From assembly GCA_945492685.1 (NCBI GenBank), contig CALYUZ010000027.1, positions 1-8,380 on the forward strand: 8,380 bases of DNA. Direction: 5' to 3'. Positions within the stretch are counted from its first letter, which is position 1; each line of letters begins with the position of its first letter. Origin of the DNA: an uncultured Methanomassiliicoccaceae archaeon (GTDB taxonomy: Archaea; Thermoplasmatota; Thermoplasmata; Methanomassiliicoccales; Methanomethylophilaceae). The notes below the pieces were generated by a model that was given only the letters and a program-made list of their open reading frames with translations, was not told the DNA's origin and searched no databases. The translations under genes and the position numbers were made by a program. Below are positions 1-6,609 of this stretch, in pieces.

Positions 1-1400
1 TCCTGCTTCAAGGTGGACTGGAACCTGTGGACCTCGCCCTTGATGTGGGTGGGGTACTTGCCATTGACGCATGCAAGGCACAGGTCGTTCTCCTTGAATC
101 CGATGGCCTCGATGAGACCCTCGATGCTGATGTATCCGAGACTGTCCGCACCGATGATGTCGCGGATCTCGTCCACGGTATGGGTTGTGGCGATGAACTG
201 GTCCCTGGACTTCATGTCGACGCCGTAATAACAGGGTGCCACGATGGGGGGACTTCCCACACGGACGTGCACCTCCTTGGCTCCGGCCTTCCTGAGCATG
301 GATACGAGCTTCTTCAGAGTGGTTCCCCTGACGATGCTGTCATCGACGATCATGATGCGCTTGCCGTCGACGGTGCTCTTGATGGGGTTCATCTTCATGG
401 ACACTGCGAACTCCCTCTGCTTCTGGTCGGGCATGATGAACGTCCTGTCGGCGAAGCGGTTCTTCATGAAACCCTCTTCGTAGGGGATGCCCGTTGCGCA
501 GGAGTATCCGATGGCATGCGCGCGTCCGGAATCGGGGACGGGCATGACGAGGTCCACGTCGGCGGGGCACTCCCTCGCCAGGATCTCTCCGATCTTCCTC
601 CTGACAGCATAGACCTCGCGTCCGTCCAGGACGGAATCGGGCCTTGCGAAGTAGACCCACTCGAACATGCAGTACGCCTTGGGATGCTGTCCGGGTGCGG
701 GATAGATCTTGAATGTGTCCTTGGTGATCTCGCAGATCTCGCCGGGCTCGATGTCCCTGACGATCTCCCCTCTCAGAGCGTCGATGGCGGCGCTCTCCGA
801 GACCGCTATGTATCCTCCGTCGATCTTTCCGAGACAGAGGGGCCTGAACCCGTAGGGGTCCCTGATGGCGAAAAGCCTGTCCTGGATCAGGATCGTGAGG
901 GAATAGGAACCGTCCAACTCCCCCATGATGCCACGGATGGCCTTCACGGGGTCGTTGTACTGGTTCATGTACTTGCCGAGAAGCTTGATGACAAGTTCGC
1001 TGTCGGAGTCCGTGAGGAAGGCCCAGCCCTCCTTCATGTACTTCTCCTTGAGCTCGGAGAAATTGGTTATGTCACCGTTGTGGGCGACAGCCACGGGGCC
1101 GAAATTCGTTGTCACCGTGAGGGGCTGAGCGTTGGCGATGCTCTTGGAACCTGTGGTGGAGTACCTGACGTGACCGACACCTACGTGTCCGTTGAGGTCC
1201 TTCAGGTCATCCTTGTCCAAGGCGACATTCACCAATCCGTTCCCCTTGACAGTCTCGATGGTACTGCCGTTGAAGACGGATATGCCCGCGCTCTCCTGCC
1301 CGCGGTGTTGGATGATCATGAGGGCCGTATGCAGAGCTGAAGCGACATCGAAATCGGCGGTGATGCCAACGACACCGCAGCTGTGTTCCGGCCCGGCCAT
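1..1400 (-). CDS. purF: Amidophosphoribosyltransferase PurF, 3' end outside window
   Basis: This enzyme transfers the amide nitrogen of glutamine to PRPP, giving phosphoribosylamine, the first step of purine synthesis in the cytoplasm. I read 466 residues in frame from ATG at 1398-1400; no stop is reached before the edge, so it is truncated by the window, probably near its natural end. The N-terminus MAGPEHSCGVVG fits a short propeptide cut before Cys8, the Ntn glutaminase nucleophile. The glutaminase domain follows (QHRGQESAG at 31-39, NGD near 108-110). The phosphoribosyltransferase domain has the PRPP loop VDDSIVRGTT at 352-361. Cys244, Cys390, Cys441 and Cys444 sit where Bacillus-type PurF binds a 4Fe-4S cluster, so an oxygen-sensitive cluster form is expected. 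The gene starts 9 nt after the L37e stop, with only a weak AAGG-type ribosome site that overlaps that stop, so it is probably co-translated in the LSm-L37e-purF operon. Identification is secure. Confidence 0.97.
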   Translation of the reverse strand, partial: MAGPEHSCGVVGITADFDVASALHTALMIIQHRGQESAGISVFNGSTIETVKGNGLVNVALDKDDLKDLNGHVGVGHVRYSTTGSKSIANAQPLTVTTNFGPVAVAHNGDITNFSELKEKYMKEGWAFLTDSDSELVIKLLGKYMNQYNDPVKAIRGIMGELDGSYSLTILIQDRLFAIRDPYGFRPLCLGKIDGGYIAVSESAAIDALRGEIVRDIEPGEICEITKDTFKIYPAPGQHPKAYCMFEWVYFARPDSVLDGREVYAVRRKIGEILARECPADVDLVMPVPDSGRAHAIGYSCATGIPYEEGFMKNRFADRTFIMPDQKQREFAVSMKMNPIKSTVDGKRIMIVDDSIVRGTTLKKLVSMLRKAGAKEVHVRVGSPPIVAPCYYGVDMKSRDQFIATTHTVDEIRDIIGADSLGYISIEGLIEAIGFKENDLCLACVNGKYPTHIKGEVHRFQSTLKQ

Positions 1401-1409
1401 ACGATCGCC

Positions 1410-1580
1410 TTACTCGCGGAGCTTAGCCCAGCTGTATGTTCTCATCTTTGCGGTCTTTCCGTATCCACAGGATGCGCAGACGCCCTTCCTGACGTGGTAG
1501 GAGCGCTTTCCGCACCTGCGGCAGGGGATGTGAGTCTTGTATTTGTTGTGCTTTCCCTGTGCCGGTGTTCCCTTTCCCAT
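1410..1580 (-). CDS. rpl37e: Large-subunit ribosomal protein L37e
   Basis: A 56-residue basic protein, [13 protein letters not shown] at its N-terminus, ending in SWAKLRE and TAA. It belongs to the eukaryote/archaea-specific zinc-ribbon ribosomal protein family L37e, which binds 23S rRNA. Two CxxC pairs (Cys20/Cys23 and Cys35/Cys38) form the zinc site, and the length is normal for the family. Its SD (AAGGAGA, 1595-1589) overlaps the TAA stop of the preceding LSm gene, nine bases before the ATG, so the two genes are translationally coupled. The LSm-L37e pairing is a known conserved archaeal gene order, which supports both calls. It was found by direct reading, because it is short. Confidence 0.97.
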   Translation of the reverse strand: MGKGTPAQGKHNKYKTHIPCRRCGKRSYHVRKGVCASCGYGKTAKMRTYSWAKLRE

Positions 1581-1593
1581 GATCAATCTCTCC

Positions 1594-1809
1594 TTATGGT
1601 GATATGTAGATTACATTGTCCCCGCGGACAATGACCACGTTATGCCTTTTCGCCAGCTGGCCCTCATGATACTCCTCTGCATTCCTGAGTACGACGTTCA
1701 TGTGGGGATCGTATCCGTCGAGGACTCCCCTGTACTCCCTCCTGCCTTTGAGTTCCACGATGACGTTCTTGTTCGCCGCCTGACTGAGGACCGTTAAGGG
1801 CTTCATCAT
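1594..1809 (-). CDS. Archaeal Sm-like RNA-binding protein (LSm/SmAP1 type)
   Basis: A 71-residue single Sm fold; relatives form hexamer or heptamer rings that bind U-rich single-stranded RNA and act in RNA processing. The Sm1 motif spans about residues 10-45 and includes YDPHMNVVL, the RNA-base-binding loop. The Sm2 motif is [13 protein letters not shown] at the C-terminus, with the diagnostic RGDN. I chose ATG at 1807-1809 because GAGGT (1821-1817) lies seven bases upstream. The longer frame from ATG at 1828-1830 would add MESEVPL and would put that SD inside the coding region, while its own upstream bases (AAATCTCTT) show no SD. A second ATG directly follows (1804-1806) and cannot be excluded. 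It heads the LSm-L37e-purF operon, 69 bases after the YkgJ-like gene, and has its own TATA-like element. Confidence 0.95.
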   Translation of the reverse strand: MMKPLTVLSQAANKNVIVELKGRREYRGVLDGYDPHMNVVLRNAEEYHEGQLAKRHNVVIVRGDNVIYISP

Positions 1810-1816
1810 AAGTGGT

Positions 1817-1821
1817 ACCTC
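1817..1821 (-). promoter_or_regulatory. Shine-Dalgarno site deciding the LSm start
   Basis: GAGGT on the minus strand, seven bases before the ATG at 1809. It lies downstream of the first in-frame ATG (1830), so it argues for the shorter protein. Confidence 0.65.
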
Positions 1822-1860
1822 GGACTCCATAAGAGATTTACTATTTGAATGTACCTGTCC

Positions 1861-1878
1861 GCCCTTTATAGGTAGGGC
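1861..1878 (-). promoter_or_regulatory. TATA-like element in a GCCC/GGGC inverted repeat, upstream of LSm
   Basis: The minus strand reads GCCC-TACCTATAAA-GGGC directly after the stop of the YkgJ-like gene. TATAAAG (1870-1864) could be the box A for the LSm operon, placing transcription start near 1840 with about 30 bases of leader. A second AT-rich candidate, AAATAGTAAAT, lies near 1846-1836. The short 4-bp inverted repeat around the box may be chance, or may help end the upstream transcript. Confidence 0.4.
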
Positions 1879-2994
1879 TCAGACATAGGCCCCTATGGCC
1901 GGTGCGTCCAGACGGTCCATGTCGTAGAAGATTATCGCTTCCCTGACGGCGTCCGCTCCGGAGCCGATTCCCATGAAGTGGTCGAGCATCGACATCCTCC
2001 ACAGGAGGTCCATCATCGTCACGGCAAGACAACCGTAGTAGGCGTTGGCCATGTCGTCCTCGTATCCGTTCTGGTCCATCAGGCTGAAGACGCTTCCCAT
2101 GAAGCTGTCCCTGCTGTTCAGCACGTTCACGTAATCGGCCATGACCTTCATGCCCTCCGCATCGGGGACCCTGAGCCTGATGTCGTTAGCATCGGCGAAG
2201 GCCTTGTGATGCAGCTCCCCTTCATCATCCATGACCATCCACTCGATCTTCCCGTCCACGGCCATGAACATGTTCCAATTCCAGTCCTTGTCGCAGTACA
2301 CGGGCACGCTGAGGGGGTCGTCGGACGACATCGACTCCATCGCCAGGTCGCGGCCTGCCTCCTCCATCGCCTCCATGTCGAGACGGGTCTCGGGCTGCAG
2401 TCCCGAAAGGGACATGACGGGCTCGATCTGGGACATGTCCATGATCCTGCTCAGATATGCTAGATCGGTGAACATGGAGATGTTCTCCGAGACGCTCATG
2501 CGGAGCATCGACGGGTCCTGATACACGCCCGCCTCCTTGCAGATGGAGAAGAACTCCTTGTAGACGGCCTTGGACTCCTTCAGGGACTCGATGATCCTCT
2601 TGTCGGCCCTGGAGACTATCTCCTTGGCCTCGGCCATAGCATCGTTTCCAGTGCCCATCCATGCGCCCCTGCATGAAAGGTCCAGTTCGACCTGGATCCT
2701 GTCGCTGGCGTAGATGTGGTACGGATACTGACGGCAGTAGGTGGTCCTGTGGTCGTACACGGTGCATCTGCGGTTCTGGAGGAACACGCAGGATCCGCGG
2801 CCCTTCTTCAGGGCCAATGCGAAATAGGGGACGTCCCCGCCGACCTTCACGAGATGCTCGGGATGGTTGTTCCTGAAGAACGCACGCTCCTCCGGCAGCA
2901 CCTCGGGCTGGCAGAGGCAGCACATGCCGCACTCGCTCGGACAATCAACCTTCTTACCGATGACCTCTGAATAATCGACCTCGTAATCAGCCAC
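1879..2994 (-). CDS. YkgJ-like cysteine-cluster (metal or Fe-S binding) protein with long C-terminal extension
   Basis: A 371-residue protein. Its first ~115 residues match the pattern of the YkgJ/UPF0153 zinc- or iron-chelating family: CPSECGMCCLC (Cys18, 22, 25, 26, 28), then CVFL (Cys69), CTVYDHRTTYCRQYP (Cys77, Cys87) and Cys108. These proteins are often annotated as Fe-S oxidoreductases, but their reaction is generally unknown. Residues from about 115 to 371 are acidic and Met-rich, look mostly helical and show no domain I recognise. The start is GTG at 2992-2994, supported by GGGAG (3008-3004) nine bases upstream; it overlaps the pyrC end by 8 bases (2987-2994). It is the last gene of the five-gene operon. 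The cysteine-cluster call is good, the biochemical role open. Confidence 0.85.
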   Translation of the reverse strand: MADYEVDYSEVIGKKVDCPSECGMCCLCQPEVLPEERAFFRNNHPEHLVKVGGDVPYFALALKKGRGSCVFLQNRRCTVYDHRTTYCRQYPYHIYASDRIQVELDLSCRGAWMGTGNDAMAEAKEIVSRADKRIIESLKESKAVYKEFFSICKEAGVYQDPSMLRMSVSENISMFTDLAYLSRIMDMSQIEPVMSLSGLQPETRLDMEAMEEAGRDLAMESMSSDDPLSVPVYCDKDWNWNMFMAVDGKIEWMVMDDEGELHHKAFADANDIRLRVPDAEGMKVMADYVNVLNSRDSFMGSVFSLMDQNGYEDDMANAYYGCLAVTMMDLLWRMSMLDHFMGIGSGADAVREAIIFYDMDRLDAPAIGAYV

Positions 2995-4252
2995 AGATAT
3001 CGACTCCCTTCCGCTCTCCGCAGAACTCTCCGTCCTGGACCTGTACCTCGCCCCTGATTATTACTGTATCGGGGAACACGGCCTCCATGCCTCCGTAGGG
3101 GCTGTGACCGCACTTGCTGTGCAATGAGGGTACATCTATCCTGCGGGATTCCCTCATATCGAAGATCGCGAAGTCCGCGTCGTATCCGGGTGCTATCCTG
3201 CCCTTCCTGAGACCGAACGCCTCCCCGGGGTTCTTTGCACCCATGTCAACGGCCAGCTTCAGCGGGATGATGTCCTTCCTGACCATGTTCATGATCATCG
3301 GCATGGTGGTCTCCACTCCGGGGATCCCGCCGGGTGCCGCGTCGAACTCCTGGGCCTTGTCCTCCACGGTGTGGGGTGCGTGGTCCGTACCGATCATCCC
3401 TATGTCCCCTGCGGTGAACCTCTTGAAGAGGGCATCCCTGGCGTTGACATCCCTGATCGGAGGGTTGACCTTGTATTCGGCACCGGGACAGCGGTCCACG
3501 TCGAACATCATGTGGTGGAGGGTGACCTCGGTGGTGAATCCGGCGGCCCTCGCGAGATCGAGGCCTTCCGAAGTGGTGAGATGGCAGATGTTGATCCTCT
3601 GCCCCTTGAAATGCGATGCGAGTCTGGAGATCGCGTTCCACTCCGCCTTGGCGGGACGGTTCCTGAGATGGTCCCTGGTGCAATTCTCCGTCTCCCTGGT
3701 GATAAGTGAATCGTCCTCGGCATGGACGCTGACCCTCTTGCCGGTGGACAGTGCGTTGGTCACCGCGGGCACCAGCTCCTCGTCGTCGTTCAGGAGGATG
3801 TTCCCGGTGGTGGAGCCCATGAACAGCTTGAAACCGGGGACGAGCGGTGCGAGCATCTTGGCGTTGATGTTCGGGGTGACGGCTGCGAACAGCCCGTAAT
3901 CCACGAAGGAGCGTCCGCGGATGGCGGATTTCTTCTCCATCAGGGTGTTCATGTCGGTTACCGGAGGCTTCGTGTTCGGCATGTCGAGGACACAGGTCAC
4001 TCCGGCATGGACCGCGGACAGGGTCCCGGTGGAGAAGTCCTCCTTGGCCGTCATCCCGGGGTCCCTGAGATGGACATGGGGGTCGGTGAATCCCGGCAGG
4101 ATGATCCTGCTCGAACCCACATCCACACGCTCGTCCCCTCCGCTCACAAGCCTTCCGACGGTTACGATCTTCCCGTCGCTGATCCCGATCTCGGTGTACT
4201 TCAGTTCACCGTCGACGAATGCCCTTCCGGTGATGACCTTCTCGATGTCCAT
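2987..4252 (-). CDS. pyrC: Dihydroorotase
   Basis: Catalyses the reversible cyclisation of carbamoyl-aspartate to dihydroorotate, the third step of pyrimidine synthesis, in the cytoplasm. The 421-residue protein is a complete amidohydrolase-fold enzyme of the usual class I/archaeal size. Seen motifs: metal ligands His59 and His61 in DPHVHLRDPG, substrate Asn93 in MPNTKPP, Lys142 in FKLFMGSTTGN (candidate carboxylated bridging lysine), His177 in VHAED, His224 in CHLTT, and Asp290 in GTDHAPH. This metal set separates it from the inactive dihydroorotase-like subunits and suggests an active enzyme; allantoinase or hydantoinase is less likely given DPHVHLRDPG and GTDHAPH. ATG at 4250-4252 directly follows the AMMECR1 stop (TGAATG), with GGGAG six bases upstream. 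Its 3' end overlaps the next gene by 8 bases. Confidence 0.95.
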   Translation of the reverse strand: MDIEKVITGRAFVDGELKYTEIGISDGKIVTVGRLVSGGDERVDVGSSRIILPGFTDPHVHLRDPGMTAKEDFSTGTLSAVHAGVTCVLDMPNTKPPVTDMNTLMEKKSAIRGRSFVDYGLFAAVTPNINAKMLAPLVPGFKLFMGSTTGNILLNDDEELVPAVTNALSTGKRVSVHAEDDSLITRETENCTRDHLRNRPAKAEWNAISRLASHFKGQRINICHLTTSEGLDLARAAGFTTEVTLHHMMFDVDRCPGAEYKVNPPIRDVNARDALFKRFTAGDIGMIGTDHAPHTVEDKAQEFDAAPGGIPGVETTMPMIMNMVRKDIIPLKLAVDMGAKNPGEAFGLRKGRIAPGYDADFAIFDMRESRRIDVPSLHSKCGHSPYGGMEAVFPDTVIIRGEVQVQDGEFCGERKGVDICG

Positions 4253-4834
4253 TCAGATCTCCCTCTTGACGATTTCACCACAGGGTGATGTCTCGGAGAA
4301 CACCTCTCCTCCGAACCTCCATATCCTTGTCCCTTCCCAGGTCCACGCATCCGGCGGGAGACCCGCCTTCATCGACAGATGGCGGAGGAACGTCTCCGCG
4401 TCCCATCCCCACTCAACCGGGACCTGCGGCAGGAGCAGTCCCCTGCGGCCCTTGAACTCGATGATGAGTCCGTCCTCCCCTATATGAACCATGCCCGGAA
4501 GCGAGCGTGGATCGTCATACTCCATCTCATCCGGAACGGTCAGGACGGTGACCTCCACGACCACCTTGTCGAGTTCTCCCGGAGAGAGGTCCGGGAAACG
4601 CGGGTCATGGCATGCCGAACGTGCGGAAGAATCGACCGCATCGCCCAGCGGCATCACCGGATACGGATATCCGATACAGCCCCTCAGATCTTCCGAGGGG
4701 AATTCGTTTATGGTCACGAAGACCCCGCGCGGGTCCCCGAAACCTTCCGTCGGCATGGCGGGGGCTGCGGTGCCCCGGACCTCCGACTCGATGCAGAGGC
4801 GCGCGAAGGCCACCGCGGACTCCCCGACACCCAT
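4253..4834 (-). CDS. AMMECR1-domain protein
   Basis: A 193-residue single-domain protein of the AMMECR1 family, conserved from archaea to humans; its biochemical function is not established. Signature segments: LRGCIGYP (50-57, the family hallmark with invariant Cys), SARSACHDPRFP (70-81), VVVEVTVL (91-98) and LLLPQVPVEWGWDAETFL (133-150), all spread as in the family and with normal length. I took ATG at 4832-4834 because GGAG (4845-4842) is seven bases upstream and overlaps the TGA of the preceding gene, and because homology begins here. A frame extending to 5029 adds 65 Arg/Pro/Ser-rich residues that are antisense-like shadow of the upstream gene and should be dropped. It abuts pyrC with no gap. 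In many genomes AMMECR1 neighbours MEMO or radical-SAM genes; neither is here. Confidence 0.94.
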   Translation of the reverse strand: MGVGESAVAFARLCIESEVRGTAAPAMPTEGFGDPRGVFVTINEFPSEDLRGCIGYPYPVMPLGDAVDSSARSACHDPRFPDLSPGELDKVVVEVTVLTVPDEMEYDDPRSLPGMVHIGEDGLIIEFKGRRGLLLPQVPVEWGWDAETFLRHLSMKAGLPPDAWTWEGTRIWRFGGEVFSETSPCGEIVKREI

Positions 4835-4838
4835 GGGA

Positions 4839-5345
4839 TCACTCCGTCTTGGTGTAGTCTGTGACGACGATCTCCACGGAACCCGTCTTGGGTTCTGCGG
4901 CCTCGGTCTTGGCGGGCTGCGGGTCCACCTCGATGTTGACCTTCTGCCTGGAGGCCTTCCTCCTGGCGCACTCGTCGTTGTTCTTGCAGGCGCTCTGCTT
5001 CCAGTTCTGCTCCATTCCGCCGGCCGCATCCTTTACGAAGTCGGGCATGGGGGCCTTCTGCATCATGGCGGACATGCCGGCCATAAACTCCATACCCATG
5101 CTCATGAAGTGCTTCTGGACCTCGGGATCCGTGAACATGTTGTAGGTGGTCTTGACGAACTCCTCGGTCTTCTCCCTCGCCTTCTCGGCGGTGTCCACGA
5201 CGGAGCCCACGGCCTCGTGGGTGATCTCCCTTCCCGCGGAGAGCGTCTCCACGGCCACCTCCTTCTGCAGTGACATCATCCTCTCGATGAGGTCCCTGTT
5301 CTGCTTGATGAAGCTCTGGAACTCCTCTTCGCTGTATCCTGACAT
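4839..5345 (-). CDS. Unknown Met-rich helical protein, possible STI1-like client-binding segment
   Basis: I do not recognise a named family. The 168-residue protein appears soluble, with no signal peptide. Residues 1-68 look like long charged, amphipathic or coiled-coil helices (EEEFQSFIKQNRDLIERMM onward). Residues 70-100 begin NMFTDPEVQKHF and hold nine methionines, in a DPEVQ...M..M..M pattern recalling the STI1/DP2 segments of Hop/Sti1 and the Met-rich C-domain of Sgt2/SGTA. Residues 115-130 have a Cys120/Cys126 pair in a charged stretch; the tail is Pro/Ala/Glu linker ending in a beta-like VEIVVTDY. GAGG (5358-5355) is eight bases from ATG 5345 but only two from ATG 5351, so the former start is preferred. 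It lies 2 nt after the ArsA/Get3-like gene and 4 nt before AMMECR1. A role with the ATPase is inference. Confidence 0.85.
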   Translation of the reverse strand: MSGYSEEEFQSFIKQNRDLIERMMSLQKEVAVETLSAGREITHEAVGSVVDTAEKAREKTEEFVKTTYNMFTDPEVQKHFMSMGMEFMAGMSAMMQKAPMPDFVKDAAGGMEQNWKQSACKNNDECARRKASRQKVNIEVDPQPAKTEAAEPKTGSVEIVVTDYTKTE

Positions 5346-5347
5346 GC

Positions 5348-6520
5348 TCATTCCCTCTTGAAGCGTATAATGAGTTTATCATCCTTGAACCCTGCCCCGA
5401 TGATCTCCGAATCAACGAGGGAATCCGGGAGATGGATGGTGCGTCTCTGACTTCCGGTCTGCACCATTATGCTGTTCGCATCCAAACGGAAAAGATCGAC
5501 CTTGCTGCCGTCCACGAAGGGCATCCTCAGCCTGATCTGGTCCTCGCCGTTCTCGGTGAACATGCTCATGGGGCTCTCGTCCGCATACACCGTGCAGGGA
5601 TCCTCATCGCCGTAGATCTCGCGGGCCATGTCCTTCAACATATCGATCCCTCTCATCTCGGTGGGCATGTACGTGCAGGTCTTGATCTCCATGGGGTCGA
5701 ACGCCTCGTGGATCATCTGCATGTACCTGCCCTGCTCCTCGAGCTTGTCCTTGAAGTAGCTGCCCTCGCCGGCTTCCTCCGGGAGCACCCTGTTGACGAT
5801 CAGGGCCTCGACGTTCTTGTTGAAGAGGCTGAGATAGGTGTAGGCGCGCATGGTCTCCTTGATCACCATGCGTTCCGGATTCAGGACCAATCTGACGGTG
5901 GTCCTCTTGGGGTCCTCCATCAGCTCCCTGACCTCCTCCATGTTGTCCTTCAGGATCTCGAGGCTGTCCAGGACCTCCTTCGACGGGAGCGGGACGTCCA
6001 TCATCTTCCCGACGGTGGCCCTGGCGAGGCCGATGAACCTCTTGACGACTCCGAAGACCCTGTCGATGTACCAGTTGGTGATGTCCGGGAAGCTCAGTAG
6101 CCTGAGGGTCTCGCCGGTGGGGGCGGTGTCCATGACTATGACATCGTACCTCCCCTCCTTCTCGAACTTGTTCACGTAGAACAGGGCGGCGATCATCTCC
6201 ATGCCGGGGAAGATGGCCATCTCATCGGCGGAGATCTCCCCCATCCCCTGGGACAGCATCAGTGCGGAGATGTACTCCTGGACCTCCGTCCAGTTGTTCT
6301 TCATCTCATGGATGACATCCACCTCGAGGACATCCAGGTTCTCCTTGACCGTCATCACATCCTTACCGATCTCGATGTCAAGGGAGTCCCCGACGGAGTG
6401 TGCTGAATCCGTGCTCATCAGGATGGTGCGGTATCCGAGTTCGGACAGTCTGTATGCGGTGGCCGCGGACGTGGACGTCTTCCCGACACCGCCCTTGCCT
6501 GTGTAGATGATGAGCCTCAT
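5348..6520 (-). CDS. ArsA/Get3-family ATPase with C-terminal HSP20-like domain
   Basis: A 390-residue SIMIBI-class ATPase. It opens with MRLIIYTGKGGVGKTS, the deviant Walker A with signature Lys9 and catalytic Lys14. STDSAHSVGDSL (36-47, switch I) and DTAPTGETLRLL (131-142, switch II) follow. Residues about 70-120 and 150-205 form the helical client or subdomain region. Residues 326-390 (LRMPFVDGSKVDLFRL ... KLIIRFKRE) look like the HSP20-like all-beta domain found at the end of many archaeal and bacterial ArsA proteins. No CxxC of eukaryotic Get3 and no arsenic-binding Cys trio is visible; only Cys282 and Cys309 are present, and no arsR or arsB neighbour occurs. Tail-anchored-protein targeting or a chaperone role is therefore more likely than arsenite export. 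Homology and AGGTGG (6534-6529) support ATG at 6518-6520; the frame extending to 6637 overlaps the tRNA and should be dropped. It leads the operon. Confidence 0.93.
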   Translation of the reverse strand: MRLIIYTGKGGVGKTSTSAATAYRLSELGYRTILMSTDSAHSVGDSLDIEIGKDVMTVKENLDVLEVDVIHEMKNNWTEVQEYISALMLSQGMGEISADEMAIFPGMEMIAALFYVNKFEKEGRYDVIVMDTAPTGETLRLLSFPDITNWYIDRVFGVVKRFIGLARATVGKMMDVPLPSKEVLDSLEILKDNMEEVRELMEDPKRTTVRLVLNPERMVIKETMRAYTYLSLFNKNVEALIVNRVLPEEAGEGSYFKDKLEEQGRYMQMIHEAFDPMEIKTCTYMPTEMRGIDMLKDMAREIYGDEDPCTVYADESPMSMFTENGEDQIRLRMPFVDGSKVDLFRLDANSIMVQTGSQRRTIHLPDSLVDSEIIGAGFKDDKLIIRFKRE

Positions 6521-6542
6521 GCTACTTGCCACCTGGCAGGAT

Positions 6543-6550
6543 GTTATAAA
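6543..6550 (-). promoter_or_regulatory. TATA box of the ArsA-to-YkgJ operon
   Basis: TTTATAAC on the minus strand, centred about 26 bases before the ATG at 6520. Archaeal spacing would put transcription start at or next to the ATG, so the message may be leaderless even though an SD-like AGGTGG lies between box and start. A CGGGT-TC-ACCCG inverted repeat (6556-6567) sits directly upstream, where BRE or a regulator would bind. Confidence 0.55.
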
Positions 6551-6609
6551 CGTGACGGGTGAACCCGACGAAAACACAGATGATTCTAAGAGGATGATAT
6601 GAGAAGATA

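Noticed and set aside
27..1340. 437-codon plus-strand open frame opposite purF
   Set aside because: It is antisense to a full PurF with all catalytic motifs. Its Val/Asp/His/Leu/Gly-rich product has no recognisable domain and is the usual shadow in GC-rich DNA.
2225..2944. 239-codon minus-strand frame inside the YkgJ-like gene
   Set aside because: It is a +1-type shadow of the cysteine-cluster gene, with Arg/Gly/His-rich composition and no motif.
4835..5029. N-terminal extension of the AMMECR1 frame
   Set aside because: It overlaps the upstream gene in another frame, is Arg/Pro/Ser-rich shadow sequence, and AMMECR1 homology plus a good SD begin at 4834.
5348..6520. Arsenite-resistance role for the ArsA-like ATPase
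   Set aside because: The arsenic-binding Cys set and any arsR, arsB or arsD neighbour are absent. The single-domain form with an HSP20-like tail fits Get3-type archaeal proteins better.
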